Source: Torymus aiolomorphi (taxonomy: Eukaryota > Arthropoda > Insecta > Hymenoptera > Torymidae). From it: a stretch of 64,000 nt of DNA. Shown one piece after another: positions 10,136 to 19,732 of the stretch. Location: the NCBI GenBank assembly GCA_036365515.1, contig CM070873.1, positions 173,398,104-173,462,103 on the forward strand. Direction: 5' to 3'. The notes beneath the pieces are model-generated. The model was not told the origin of the DNA. It made no database searches and was given only the letters and a program-made list of their open reading frames with translations. The position numbers and the translations under genes were made by a program. Position 1 is the stretch's first letter. The number at the start of each line of letters is the position of its first letter.

Positions 10136-10941
10136 CCCTGTTGAAAATATCCATGTGGATTTTACACTGATTTCCACATGGAATCGATATGGAATCCATA
10201 TGAAATCTATACGGATTCCATATGGATTCCATGTCGATTCCATGTGGAAATCAGTCCCAAATCGTCCTGTGGACTTCCACATGGAATTCCATATAGATTT
10301 CTATATGAATTTTTCTACAAAAATTTGTAAAACCAAATCCGTATGGATTTCCATGTAGATTTCCATGGGGAAATCCAGGTAAAAACGACATGATCCATAT
10401 AGATTTCCACATGGATTTCCATATGATAATTTTAATGTTTATAAAAATGTTTATTTATAAAATTGTTATATTTTTTTTTACTAGGATACATATTTTTGAC
10501 AACAAGTACTGTAGAATCTTTTCGAAGAATTACATAAGAGGAAATTATAGTTTATAATTTTTTATGATTTACTGATATGGTAAAAAACGTATCCCTAGTA
10601 AAAAAATTTAAAAATTTTATAAATAAACATTTTTATAAACATTTAAATTACCACATGGAAATCCATATAGAAATCTATATGGCTCATATCGTTTTTACCT
10701 GGATTTCTCCATGGAAATCTACATGGAAATCCATACGCATTTTGTTTTACAAATGTTTGTAGAAAAATTCATATAGAAATCTATATGGAATTCCATGTGG
10801 AAATCCACAGGACGATTTGGGACTGATTTCCACATGGAATCGACGTGGAATCCATATGGAATCCGTATAGATTCCATATGGATTCCATATGGATTCGATG
10901 TGGAAATCAATGTAAAATCCACATGGATATTTTCAACAGGG
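10136..10941. mobile_element. 806-bp foldback element with 12-bp-period CCATATGGAATC-type arms
   Basis: It begins CCCTGTTGAAAATATCC and ends with its reverse complement. Both arms (about 10136-10500 and 10570-10941) are largely inverted copies and are themselves built from a ~12-bp period of the type ATGGAATCCAT. The loop is AT-rich. Small ORFs rich in Ile/Trp/Pro/Ser on both strands are translations of the short repeat. Flanking bases show no clear TSD. Confidence 0.8.
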
Positions 10942-11117
10942 AATGGTCTAAAACTGCAACGATTTCATGTTAATAATCATTATACAGAAATTCGGGGGAA
11001 ACGGTTTCTGAGAAAATTCTATAAAAGGAGTCCAAATCTGCTGTCATTAATAGTTTTCATGCAAAATTCATGTGAAGCCGATATTTTGACCATTTCTTTG
11101 ACGTTTCCGCCCACTGT

Positions 11118-11152
11118 GGGCCCAGCCTTGCGCATGCGAGTCAAAGAGAGAC

Positions 11153-11208
<56 letters not shown>

Positions 11209-11340
11209 TGAGAGAGCGATCACGCGCCGCGTGAGCCACACGAAAGAGACAGCGAGCGAGAAGCCGGCAGCCAGCCCGCCTGCCGATCCAAACCAGCGAG
11301 TGCGAGAGAAAGACAGAGAGAGCGCAACTACTGAGCCAGC
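11118..11340 (+). repeat. 5' LTR, second fragment (gypsy) with (GA)n expansion
   Basis: GCATGCGAGTCAAAGAGAG onward, then CGCGCCGCGTGAGCCACACG and GCCGATCCAAACCAGCGAG, match the middle of the 3' LTR (40455-40600), with a longer (GA)n tract here. It passes straight into protease coding sequence, so the rest of the LTR, the leader and gag have been deleted on this side. 10942-11117 is unassigned AT-rich sequence between the foldback element and this fragment. Confidence 0.75.
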
Positions 11341-11836
11341 GGCCTAACGGCACTGGTGGCAAACGGGCAGAGCATAGCAGTGGTTGGCTATGTGTATCTG
11401 CCCATTTTCGTGGCTGGCGTATGCAAAGACGTGCGCGTCGCAATAATGCCAGATCTAGACACGGAGTGCTACTTGGGGGTAAACTTCATTCTGAAGTTTA
11501 GCGCCGTCTGAGGCCCCACAGACAACATGCTGCATCTCAACGATAACGATGCAAGCGTAAAGTTAGAAGTAGCCGCCATAACCGCAAGCAACACCGTGTC
11601 CGTAGCAGCTATAGGGTTGGCGGATCCAACAGAGGAACAGCGCAAAGAGGTAGCAGATTTAGTAGCTCAGCTGATCGCAAACAGCCTGGCACCACTAGGT
11701 TGTACTTCCTGTATCGAGCATGCAATAGACATCGGGTCTACAAGACCCATTAAACAGAAGTACTACCCTGTATTTCAGAAACTCGAGGAAGAGGTGCACA
11801 AACAGTTGGGAGAAATGCTAGTCGCGGGAATAATAC
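11341..11836 (+). pseudogene. pol: Gypsy pol remnant: end of protease to start of reverse transcriptase
   Basis: One plus-strand frame reads LPIFVAG, then MPDLDTECYLGVNFI (late retropepsin region), an in-frame TGA at 11509-11511, then through ATG 11527 a linker and IEHAIDIGSTRPIKQKYYP...MLVAGII. The last part is the conserved approach to the RT fingers of gypsy/errantivirus-like pol. The frame is cut at 11836 by the large TIR element; the matching continuation STSGWSSPVVMV is at 38220, about 26.4 kb to the right. It is a non-functional copy. Confidence 0.85.
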
Positions 11837-11840
11837 GACG

Positions 11841-12143
11841 CCCCTTACGAAGACTGGCACGTCTTCTTCGCGCTCCGCGAAGGGTAGCACGTTTGGAATT
11901 TACTCCACGAAGAGTGGCACGTTTGGACTTAACTCCACGAAGAGTAGCACGTTAGGCATTTACTCCGCGAAGAGTAGCACGTTTGGAGTTTCCTCCGCGA
12001 AGAGTAGCACGTTCGGAATTTTCTCCGCGAAGAGTAGCACGTTTGGCATTTCCTCCACGAAGAGTAGTACGTTCGGCATTTTCTCCGCGAAAAGTAGCAC
12101 GTTTGGCATTTTCTCCGCGAAAAGTAGCACGTTTAGCCCCTGT
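11841..12143 (+). repeat. Left TIR: about nine 30-bp tandem repeats
   Basis: Units of the form CGCGAAGAGTAGCACGTTTG plus about ten more variable bases follow one another head to tail. The 30-bp length keeps a frame open, which gives the spurious peptide repeat PRRVARL. The first unit is the most diverged. After 12143 a GT/GGGT-rich stretch leads to the 3' end of the transposase gene. Confidence 0.9.
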
Positions 12144-12242
12144 GTGTATTTGTGTGCATATGTGTGTGTATGCGGGTGGGTTATTTAGGTGGGTGGGTGA
12201 TTGCAATAAGTAAAAAAGGATTATTCAGTGCATTATTTATAT

Positions 12243-12733
12243 TTAAACTTGATTTTCGCCTATAATATTTTTATAGAATTTTTGAAATTCTGTAGGTATT
12301 AAATTTTTCTGTAGCAAAGTTTTAAGATGAGCTTGTTTTTTTGTGTTTAGAATTATTTTTTCACTGTAAGCCCTTTGTAATGGATACGCAGATATAGTTT
12401 TCGTAGCGACATTTTTTTTAAACATTTTAACGCAACTTGAATCTTTTTCAAAATCATACTTGACGGAAATGAAAGATTGCTGTGGCGCAACTGAGATTTC
12501 TCTCAAACTTGAGATTTTTACATTTCGCCAAAAAAAAATTTTCTACAAGATCTGCAAAATTGAAAATTTCACTCTGTTTCACTTCATGGACAGCGTATGG
12601 TTTGTTTATTTTGCACTCTGTAATCAATCTGCACCATTCTTGCTGGATATAAACAGATTTATGTTTGCAGTAATTCTCTATGCGAGCATGCATCGAGTCA
12701 CCTGCACACTGCGTGTGGCCAACTTCCAGAAAT
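12243..12733 (-). pseudogene. Transposase-like gene, exon 6 (C-terminal end)
   Basis: The acceptor AG at 12735-12734 opens an exon reading FLEVGHTQCAGDSMHARIE, a conserved block of this TE protein family, followed by a Lys/Phe-rich tail that ends in LIPTEFQKFY and a TAA at 12243. The frame changes once at about 12505-12530, so two overlapping frames must be combined. Intron 5 is 12734-13589 (856 bp, GT...AG) and contains a three-copy TTTGCGGGTCGAAAGTA repeat near 12930 but no gene. Confidence 0.65.
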
Positions 12734-13589
12734 CTTAAAATATAAGAAAGAATTGAATGTCAATATATAAAATTCAGATTATTTCTGTTAATTCATATTT
12801 GTTTTAATTCATAATAGTACCTTGCATACCAAGGGCGGAAAGCTGGCCTTCAAAATTATTTTATTCCACACTTGACCAAAATGGCCACCTTTTGCCTCTA
12901 AAAATCGGGGCGGGTCTGATTTGCGGTTCGAAAATAAAATTTGCGGGTCAAAAGTACAATTTGCGGGTCGAAAGTAAAAATCTCTTATAACTATATGTTT
13001 TCAAACATTTCAGATTATGTGTATTTTGTTTACATCTTATTTGATGTTTCTGGATCTTTGCCTAACTTTTTTCGAATTCATATCTTGCATACCGAATACT
13101 TGGTTGACACTTTGTGTCCAAAGCTCGTTTTCGGACACGTTTAAATAAAAAAGTTTATGCTAAATCAAGCTTTGTACACGGGGTATCAAAAAATACTGTA
13201 TGACAAAAAAGATTAAAATCACTTTTTTGCTCTTGTATCGAAGTGTACTATTTTGTAATACATGTACGATTTTCTTTCCTTTTTACCCACTGTTTTATGT
13301 GCAATTGTCTGTATGTATGCATGTATGTATCAATAGTGTATTATAGTTACCGTGTTGCAAAAAAATCATTCTAATCTCATTTTACAAAAACCAAAGTATA
13401 CAAAATCCATACATACGGCACACAAAATAAAGTGCATATGAAAGGCTCATTGGCTTTTTTATCTCACCTCCGATACCTACAATATTACAAACTCCATGTT
13501 CGATCTAAAAAAGACTACTTTACGCCCTTGGTACACAATCTACTATTAATGTTTATGATTTATAAGGAGTATGATATGAAGAGTTTTAC

Positions 13590-13637
13590 CTGTGAATAAT
13601 CTGTACATTAAAATCAATTGCAGCCTTTATGTACATG
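13590..13637 (-). pseudogene. Transposase-like gene, exon 5 remainder left of the Polinton
   Basis: The 42 bases after the target duplication, on the minus strand, read on in the same frame as the segment right of the Polinton and end in a consensus donor CACAG|GTAAAA at 13590/13589. This small piece is what proves that the Polinton sits inside an exon. Confidence 0.75.
13632..13637. repeat. Polinton target-site duplication, left copy (TACATG)
   Basis: TACATG directly before the element end AGTAGTATATGGGC; identical to 29936-29941. Six base pairs is the known Polinton/Maverick TSD length. Confidence 0.9.
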
Positions 13638-14331
13638 AGTAGTATATGGGCGGATATAGGGCATGGCGGCCGTTCAAGATGGCCGCTGGGCGGATATAGG
13701 GCACAATCGGGTCCCCTCGGCGGCGCTCGGCGGTGGTCGTTCAAGATGGCCGCTGGTCAGGTATAGGGCACAATCGGGTCCCTTAATGAGCGTCGTCAGG
13801 GGGGTAATTAGTGGTGATAATTAGCGGCTGTGAGCGAGAGGCCAGAGCGGGCGGTGGGAGGACGCCGCACGGTGGTTGCGTGGGTGAGGCTGCGGGGAAT
13901 CGGGTTGTAGCGGGTGATGGTGAGCGGGCGGTGGGTGATGAGTGGTGAGCGTATGTGATGAGTGGCCGCGTGGATGGCGGGTGAGGCTGCAGGGAAAGCG
14001 GATGGTAGCGGGTGATGCTGCGGGGAATCGGGTTGTAGCGGGGTGATGGTGAGCGGGCGGATGAGTGACCGCGTGGGTGGTGAGCAGGCGGTGGGTGGAG
14101 AGTGGTGAGCTGATGTGATGAGTGGCCGCGTGGGTGACGGGTGAGGCTGCAGGGGAAGCGGATGATCGCGGGTGATGGTGAGCGGGCGGATGGGTGGCCA
14201 CGTGGGTGATGAGTGGTTAGGGTGCGGTCGAGTCTCTCGGAGAGCGCCATCATGGGGTAATTAGTGAGGGTCATTAGCATGGCTGTGAGGTTTCAGGTAA
14301 AAGAAATATATACTTCGAGAAAATACATTTA
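13638..14331 (+). repeat. Polinton left TIR (694 bp)
   Basis: Identical in order to the reverse complement of 29171-29935. The outer part has one copy of a 67-bp unit beginning CGGATATAGGGCACAATCGG; the inner part is a GC-rich degenerate minisatellite (GTGATGAGTGGCCGCGTGGG...). Inner limit at AAAATACATTTA. The Pro/His/Ser-rich ORFs here and in the right TIR are translations of the minisatellite. Confidence 0.9.
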
Positions 14332-14368
14332 AAATTATTTTTATTGAATATTTAAATATTACATATAG

Positions 14369-14917
14369 TTAAGAACAACATAATTTTGATTTACATGATT
14401 GTACATAAAGTTTTCTATTTTTTCTACAGCCATTACCTATATGATAATTAAATTTATTTTTACAATTATTACGTAATATGCCGCGAATGCGAATATAAAA
14501 ACGATCTGCAATTCTATCGTTTCTTGAATAGTTTGATGTAAATAATTTACAAAATTTTTCTAGCGAATATCCTCTTTTCATATAATCTAAAAACATTAAA
14601 CTAAACTGACCACATACTTTAGAATTTAAACTTTGTAATTGCTGTGTATTCCATCTGTATGAGATAGTATTTCGTTGTAAAGATTTTAAATGTTGAGGAA
14701 CTACTGGAGGCATTCCATAGCTGTCGAAAAAAACTCCTCGTCCTCGCTTGTCTATGAACATAGCGACCCAATGCGATCCTGGTTGTGTGTGTATATCTGT
14801 GTTAAATACACAGCTCGTCGGTCTCGTCAATACCTTCGGAATCTTGTCCGCTGGAAATACACCTGGTGATTGTACTTTTAATAGCTGAAGAGCATCCCGT
14901 ATCTGAATGGTGTTCAT
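14369..14917 (-). CDS. PRO: Adenain-like cysteine protease (Polinton PRO)
   Basis: Expected to cleave capsid and core precursors during maturation. From the ATG at 14917 the product is about 182 residues with His49 (GSHWVAMF), Asp65 (FFDSYGMPP), a Gln at 93-95 and Cys102 (KVCGQFSLMF): the order and spacing of the adenovirus-type C5 protease. The longer open frame up to 15115 starts with GTG and is overlapped by the next gene, so the internal ATG is preferred. It overlaps the 3' end of the upstream gene by 116 bp in a different frame, as compact viral genomes often do. The tail after residue 150 is basic and Cys-rich. The frame is intact. Confidence 0.9.
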   Translation of the reverse strand: MNTIQIRDALQLLKVQSPGVFPADKIPKVLTRPTSCVFNTDIHTQPGSHWVAMFIDKRGRGVFFDSYGMPPVVPQHLKSLQRNTISYRWNTQQLQSLNSKVCGQFSLMFLDYMKRGYSLEKFCKLFTSNYSRNDRIADRFYIRIRGILRNNCKNKFNYHIGNGCRKNRKLYVQSCKSKLCCS

Positions 14918-15680
14918 TTTGTTGTTTATACGGGGATTTGATGGTTCTTGGAATATAATATTTATTTTCGTCGATGTTCTCGTATATGTGTTCGTCTCCT
15001 TTGTTGTGTGGTGTAGGAGGTCTGTTCTTGATTTTTCTGCTTGGCTTTGTGGGTGTATTAGATAAATCCTGAGGCTCATTCGAGTCAGGTTCTGCATATG
15101 TACTGTACGATACACAGTCGGCGACTGTTCGGTAACCAGATGTTCCCCCTATATTTTCGTAGTGATGTCTATTATGATAACTATTCAATGTTGACATGAG
15201 AGTAATGTTTTGATTAATCCAGTATTTGATTCTTACTGCATTATTCAACGCGCACATAAATGCCTGTGTACATTGAGCACCATGAAAACAACAAAAAATT
15301 TCGCTTTTATTTAGTTGATGCAGTGGAGGGCAGTTATAATTTTCCAAGTTCTCAACATGTCGTGTAGTAATACTTTGAATAACAGCGCTTTCTTGTGAGC
15401 CTTTTACAAAAATCTGTCTTGCCGAGCGTGTTAGCTCACGTAAATTTGCATAAAGCTGTCGATGAGGTATATCCCCGTCAAACCATTCTATACCATGATG
15501 ATTACTAGTGAGCCAGTTATTGAAGACTTGAATTTTAATTGGTAAGTCACAGAATGAATGAGGCGCTGCTGCTATCCAGTGTGCGATGTACTCTTTTCCT
15601 AGAGCTACGACAGCTACTTCCTTTAGCACGAACTTATTATGACTGTCGCGGAAGCCTAGAACCTCGATAATATAATCCAT
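14802..15680 (-). CDS. Conserved Polinton-associated protein of unknown function
   Basis: Starting at the ATG at 15680 (MDYIIEVLGFRD) it is about 292 residues; the open frame extends 24 codons further upstream only from a TTG. The N-terminal ~170 residues contain VLKEVAVVAL, HWIAAAP, NWLTSNHHGIEWFDGD and a Cys/His group (NCPPLHQ, CCFHGAQC) that recurs in related insect sequences and looks like a compact folded domain, possibly nuclease-like; I cannot support a catalytic assignment. The C-terminal half is low-complexity and polar, with two HIYENIDE/HHYENIG-like segments. Intact. It overlaps PRO at its 3' end and lies downstream of the major capsid gene. Confidence 0.6.
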   Translation of the reverse strand: MDYIIEVLGFRDSHNKFVLKEVAVVALGKEYIAHWIAAAPHSFCDLPIKIQVFNNWLTSNHHGIEWFDGDIPHRQLYANLRELTRSARQIFVKGSQESAVIQSITTRHVENLENYNCPPLHQLNKSEIFCCFHGAQCTQAFMCALNNAVRIKYWINQNITLMSTLNSYHNRHHYENIGGTSGYRTVADCVSYSTYAEPDSNEPQDLSNTPTKPSRKIKNRPPTPHNKGDEHIYENIDENKYYIPRTIKSPYKQQNEHHSDTGCSSAIKSTITRCISSGQDSEGIDETDELCI

Positions 15681-15870
15681 TTTTGTAAGCGGGTTGTTCG
15701 AGCGAGGTGAATGCGTTGAAAGCTGAATGCCTTCTACACTGTATGGTCTCAAGCTATTTTCATTTTATAGGGTAGACTCAGAACTTTCTAACTTTTTTCA
15801 AGGTAATTAACAGTAATTTGATAATATGGAAAATACCTTAAACTATGAATCACGTAACTTTCAAAAATAT

Positions 15871-17205
15871 TTAAGCTGAAAAATCCATAATAATTTGACG
15901 TGATGAGTGTATTTCGAGCACGTTATCATATTCTGTATAAACAACGCGATTAACAGAGTGTGATAAAACTTTACCAAATCGTAATTCTAAACGTACAGAG
16001 CCAGTTTTTACCAAATTTCAATGTGCATTACTATTTGCCGAAAGATCAGGTGTTAAATCAAAAGCATACAGACAATAACCATGTGGGTATGATTCTCTTG
16101 AAATATTGTTTCCTTCGTTTGCAAAATGAATGCCTGTTCCACTAAATAAAGTCTGGAATGCATCAGAATACGTAGTCGGGTATTCAGGTTGAATGGGTTT
16201 ACTGGGGACTTGCATACCATCGACAGTTAGTGCAAGGTAAGTAAGGTCAAAATGTTGAAAATTAAATGGATTCTCTTTTTTATCTCCGTTAAATGCCTTA
16301 TTCGATACAAAACCAATTATAATTCGTTTAGGTAACTGGCCCAAAATTATATTATCTAACGTTTCACCACTCGAGTTAGTGTGTAGTGTAAATGATTTAA
16401 CTTCTACACGCGTTAAAGGGTATTTAGCGGTCCCTTTCGTAAGTGCTTTAGAATGAGCTAGGAGAAATCCTGGATTAATCTTAGCTCGTCGTACCCTTAA
16501 TGATGCTTCTAAAAGGCGTACTTTTATATTCTCAATTTCATAATTGATTAGGCAGAACACGTCTTTCGAGCGAATAAGCCTGACTCTCATTTCTACACCG
16601 TTAAGCAGAAATTTTTCTTGATTAAAAACATCACAATGTAGATGGCCTAGCAAATCCAGAGTTTTCCCTCCTTTTATAAAGCTATTACGTTTTTTAGCTC
16701 CCATATTAGCGGATAAATTTGGAGAAGTTGCGGTTAGTTTCGTTAAAGGTGCGTTCATCTGCCCGGGTGTGTCTTCGTACCATAAAGATGAAGTTAAATG
16801 TAATTTTTTAGCCTCACTGCTGTAATTTAATAATGTTTCAATATATGCGCGATACGCGTAAGCATTACTTGGAGGCGATACTGCTTTTTGATTGAAAAAT
16901 ACGTCGACTTGGTTAAATAAACTGTGTAAAAAATTGTTTACTGGAGCAACTAAAGTATCCTCTTCTATTTCTTCACCATTTTGCTCAAGTCGTAGACGAA
17001 GACTAAGCATTGTATGTGCTAAATCAATGTAATCCTCAGAATTTCCAGGTATAAGAAATTCTAAATACGAGTTCTCTGAAATTGTAGTAACAGGTTTGTA
17101 TTCAATCCATTGAGTAGATTCTATAGATGTTTGTGTCGGTGGTAGTGTGAACAAATCCAATTCGGATTTTGTACACTCACATGAGTGGGTGTGTAAAAAA
17201 GCCAT
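15871..17205 (-). pseudogene. MCP: Major capsid protein (double jelly-roll) with an in-frame TGA near the C terminus
   Basis: The structural subunit of the icosahedral shell. From the ATG at 17205 a 395-codon frame has typical Polinton capsid features: an early SYLEFLIPG segment, VNNFLHSLFNQVDVFFNQ, ETLLNYSSEAK, and the late GYCLYAFDLTPDL signature. A TGA at 16018-16020 stops it directly after that signature. The same frame continues without another stop for 48 sense codons to a TAA at 15871, and the downstream residues (for example RLELRFG) belong to the conserved C-terminal strand region. So one nonsense change removes the end of the second barrel; total length without it would be near 444 codons, usual for the family. 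Confidence 0.85.
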
Positions 17206-17269
17206 TTTTGTTATTATGCCGGTCCGAAAATATCGCTAACTGGGCGTTTCTTTTTATTTTTCTTTGATT

Positions 17270-17709
17270 TTATTTTCTTCGATTTTTTTTTATTTTTCGA
17301 TTTACGCCCTCATGCACGCGAGACGTTAGCCTCTTACGACGTTTGGTTTTTGACTGATTCTTGCGCTTACGTACCTGTCTTTTATAGCCAGATCCCTGCA
17401 TTAGACTTTCTATTTTCTCTTCTGCTTTGCGTTTCAGCTTATTACCAGACTCATGAACTCTACTTCGTAATGACTCTTTAAATGGTATTTGATGAGAACT
17501 AACATCGTCAATAATATTCATACCAGCTCGGAGAGCTTCTTTACCCACTGCCCGCGCACCACGTTTTAAAAAGGGAGTGCCTTACGAAAAAGACCACCGA
17601 GAAATCTACCTATCCCACCGTGTCCTCTCTGAAATGGAGCCCCTGCGTAAACTTGTTCAATGCCTCCATTTCCAACCTGAGCATCGTAATATTCTATGTA
17701 ATGACTCAT
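17270..17709 (-). pseudogene. Small basic core/minor capsid-like protein, broken by a 1-nt shift
   Basis: The ATG at 17709 opens a Gly/Tyr-rich N-terminal part (YAGAPFQRGHGG, FLGGLFRKALP) that hits a TAA at 17566-17568 in a T/A run. The remainder continues in the -1 frame to a stop at 17270 and is Lys/Arg-rich, with GSGYKR and repeated RVHE segments. It lies between the two capsid genes, where Polintons usually carry a basic, protease-processed protein resembling adenoviral core/cement proteins. GG-G cleavage-like sites are present. Function is inferred from position and charge. Confidence 0.65.
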
Positions 17710-17755
17710 TTTTAAATTTTTAATTTTTAATTTTAATTTTATTTTTATTGATACT

Positions 17756-18574
17756 TCAATGAGCCCGTCTAAAATGAAGCGTCACTGTTGAAGTTCCACA
17801 CTCGAATGGTACAACACGGCCAAGGTTATCTCTTATATCTATTAAAACAGTTCTAAAACTATTTCTTATAACGGGAGCGTAACTCACAGGTGTAAAAGTG
17901 TGATGCTGATTGGTGCCAAAAACATAATCTTTGTAATTCACAGGCGCTATACGTAATAGAGGTGATTGTACATCTCCAACTATACAAGGTTCACAAATAT
18001 CCGAATAAATAAATAGTTGACGTGGCATAGCATTTAAAACATTTGCAGGGCGAGTAGCTACAGCCGGATTGGAATCTACATTTAAATAACTTTCCACATC
18101 GACAAAACCAAGAATATCTAAAATGGCACGGCTTATTTTTAACGAATGTTCATATTTACATGTTTCAGGTGTGCACGTTCTCTCGGCAAATACAAAAGTA
18201 TTATTATGTTCTACTGAAAATCTAAATATAATATGAATACCGTCTATTGCAGTGTTTAGTACTTGTAGAAATTCCACAATGTTTACGTATATCCCATAAG
18301 GAATTTTACATTTTTTCACAATAATGTCATTATTTGTGGCATTATGTGTATCTCTAAATATTGGGGATAAATTATACGTAGCTGCAATGTCTCTTTCTTC
18401 TTCACGGATATGTAGAAATGAGCGAGGAAAATGAATTTCTGTTATACCCACTTCCCAATTACCGTGTAAATTAACTTCTTGAGGTAGCTTGGTTGTATAA
18501 CACGCAGTAGTATTATCGGGGAATATGTTCATGCTACTGTTACTCGGTAGAACCATATAAAATTGATTTTTCAT
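17756..18574 (-). CDS. mCP: Minor capsid protein (penton-like, single jelly-roll type)
   Basis: An intact 272-codon frame from the ATG at 18574. The start (F-Y-M-V-L-P-S-N-S-S-M) followed by PDNTTACYTTKLPQ and WEVGITEIHFP is characteristic of the Polinton minor capsid protein, predicted to form vertex pentamers. The C terminus ends in a beta-rich segment, STVTLHFRRAH. It sits immediately 3' of the integrase stop (18578) with only 3 bp between, and 5' of the basic core-like gene, so the structural genes form one block. No damage is visible. Confidence 0.85.
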   Translation of the reverse strand: MKNQFYMVLPSNSSMNIFPDNTTACYTTKLPQEVNLHGNWEVGITEIHFPRSFLHIREEERDIAATYNLSPIFRDTHNATNNDIIVKKCKIPYGIYVNIVEFLQVLNTAIDGIHIIFRFSVEHNNTFVFAERTCTPETCKYEHSLKISRAILDILGFVDVESYLNVDSNPAVATRPANVLNAMPRQLFIYSDICEPCIVGDVQSPLLRIAPVNYKDYVFGTNQHHTFTPVSYAPVIRNSFRTVLIDIRDNLGRVVPFECGTSTVTLHFRRAH

Positions 18575-18577
18575 TTT

Positions 18578-19665
18578 TTAGATATTTTGCACGTCTGAAG
18601 CCAGCACCCAAGAATTAAATGTAGTCGGGTATCCCACCCAGCTAACAAAATATTTTTTTCTCGAAGCAGTTCCAGTCGTTTTTAGAATCTTATCAATTTT
18701 ATAACTTGCATTCGATATATTTTTATCAATAACTGATAGCTCTTCTTCATAAAATATTCCATCTACAGTTTCACCGTTCAAGTCTTCTATTTCATAAACA
18801 GGTGGTTTTCTATGTTTTAAAACACGGATTATTTTAAAAATTTCTTCGGACCAATTAGCCATATAACCTTTCTCAAAGGTTCCTTTCGTTCGACTGATAC
18901 GAACTAGATTACCTACAACGTATTTAGCCTTTCTCTCGACTGTTTTGTAACGAGAATCCATATTTTTCTTGGCTATAGAAGCATTAAAAACTGTCACACA
19001 TGACGGCGCCATCTTTATAGTAGAATGATAAGCATTGTTGTATCCTGTAACAAGATCTTGTAAAACATCTATGTAACGTCTTGAATTTTTGTATGTAAAA
19101 TATCGCCACATTTTTTCTTTGAGTGTACGATTAAACCTTTCAACAATCGCAGCCTTAATGTCAGGGTTACGGGTTACACGGTGAAGAATATTTTCAGATT
19201 TTAAAAACTGCTGCATAACTGTACCTGTGAATTCTTTCCCTTTATCAGTTTGAAATAATCGCGGAACTCTTTCACTACTTCTAGAAAGTATGTTTTTGAA
19301 TGCCTTAGTAACTTGTGAGCATGATCTATCTTTTAACGGCTCTACCCACACGTATTTACTTAAAATGTCAATAACAACGAGTATGTATGAAAATTCATCA
19401 TTATATGATTTCAATGAGCAAAGTTCTATAAGATCACCTTCCCATGCAGAGTCGATTTCATTGACTGTATAATGAAGTCTTTGAAATTTTCGATGTACTG
19501 GCTTATGTAAAGTATAAGCATCTTGAGCACGTAACTATTTATAAATTTTATTTTATCTACCTTGTTTCTTATTTTATGTACAAGACGTCGTGCACCTGCA
19601 AATCCGACCTCGTTTGACGGTTCATAGTAGATTTTACAAAGTTCTCCATTTTCGTCGCCAGCCAT
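18578..19665 (-). pseudogene. INT: Retroviral-type integrase with C-terminal chromodomain, one frameshift
   Basis: Joins element ends to target DNA with a 6-bp stagger. The N-terminal part starts at the ATG at 19665 (MAGDENGELCKIYYEP). At about 19535-19541 the frame shifts, and the rest reads to 18578. The catalytic triad is visible in the second frame: Asp in WEGDLIEL (about 19434), Asp in FQTDKGKEF, and Glu in AIVERFNRT. The last ~45 residues are chromodomain-like (IDKILKTTG...YFVSWVGYP...SWV), which may direct insertion to marked chromatin. The single shift makes this copy non-autonomous for INT. A (TTTTA)n tract at 19680-19730 separates it from the next gene. Confidence 0.85.
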
Positions 19666-19732
19666 TTTTTTTTGTTTTTCTTTTTTTATTTTTTTTATTT
19701 TATTTTATTTTATTTTATTTTTTGTTATTTTA

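Noticed and set aside
10037..10922. Mirror-image ORFs with GIHMKSIRIPYG-type peptides
   Set aside because: They arise from the palindromic 12-bp repeat and appear on both strands of both arms.
11841..12143. Regular 30-bp repeats that resemble a CRISPR array
   Set aside because: The units are contiguous with no unique spacers, occur inverted at 38037-38210 and form transposon ends; the context is eukaryotic.
13783..14280. Long Pro/His/Ser-rich ORFs at 13783-14280 and 29222-29693
   Set aside because: They lie entirely in the Polinton TIRs, change length with minisatellite copy number and have no conserved protein features.
15960..16145. Plus-strand 61-codon ORF across the capsid 3' end
   Set aside because: Antisense shadow of the capsid gene.
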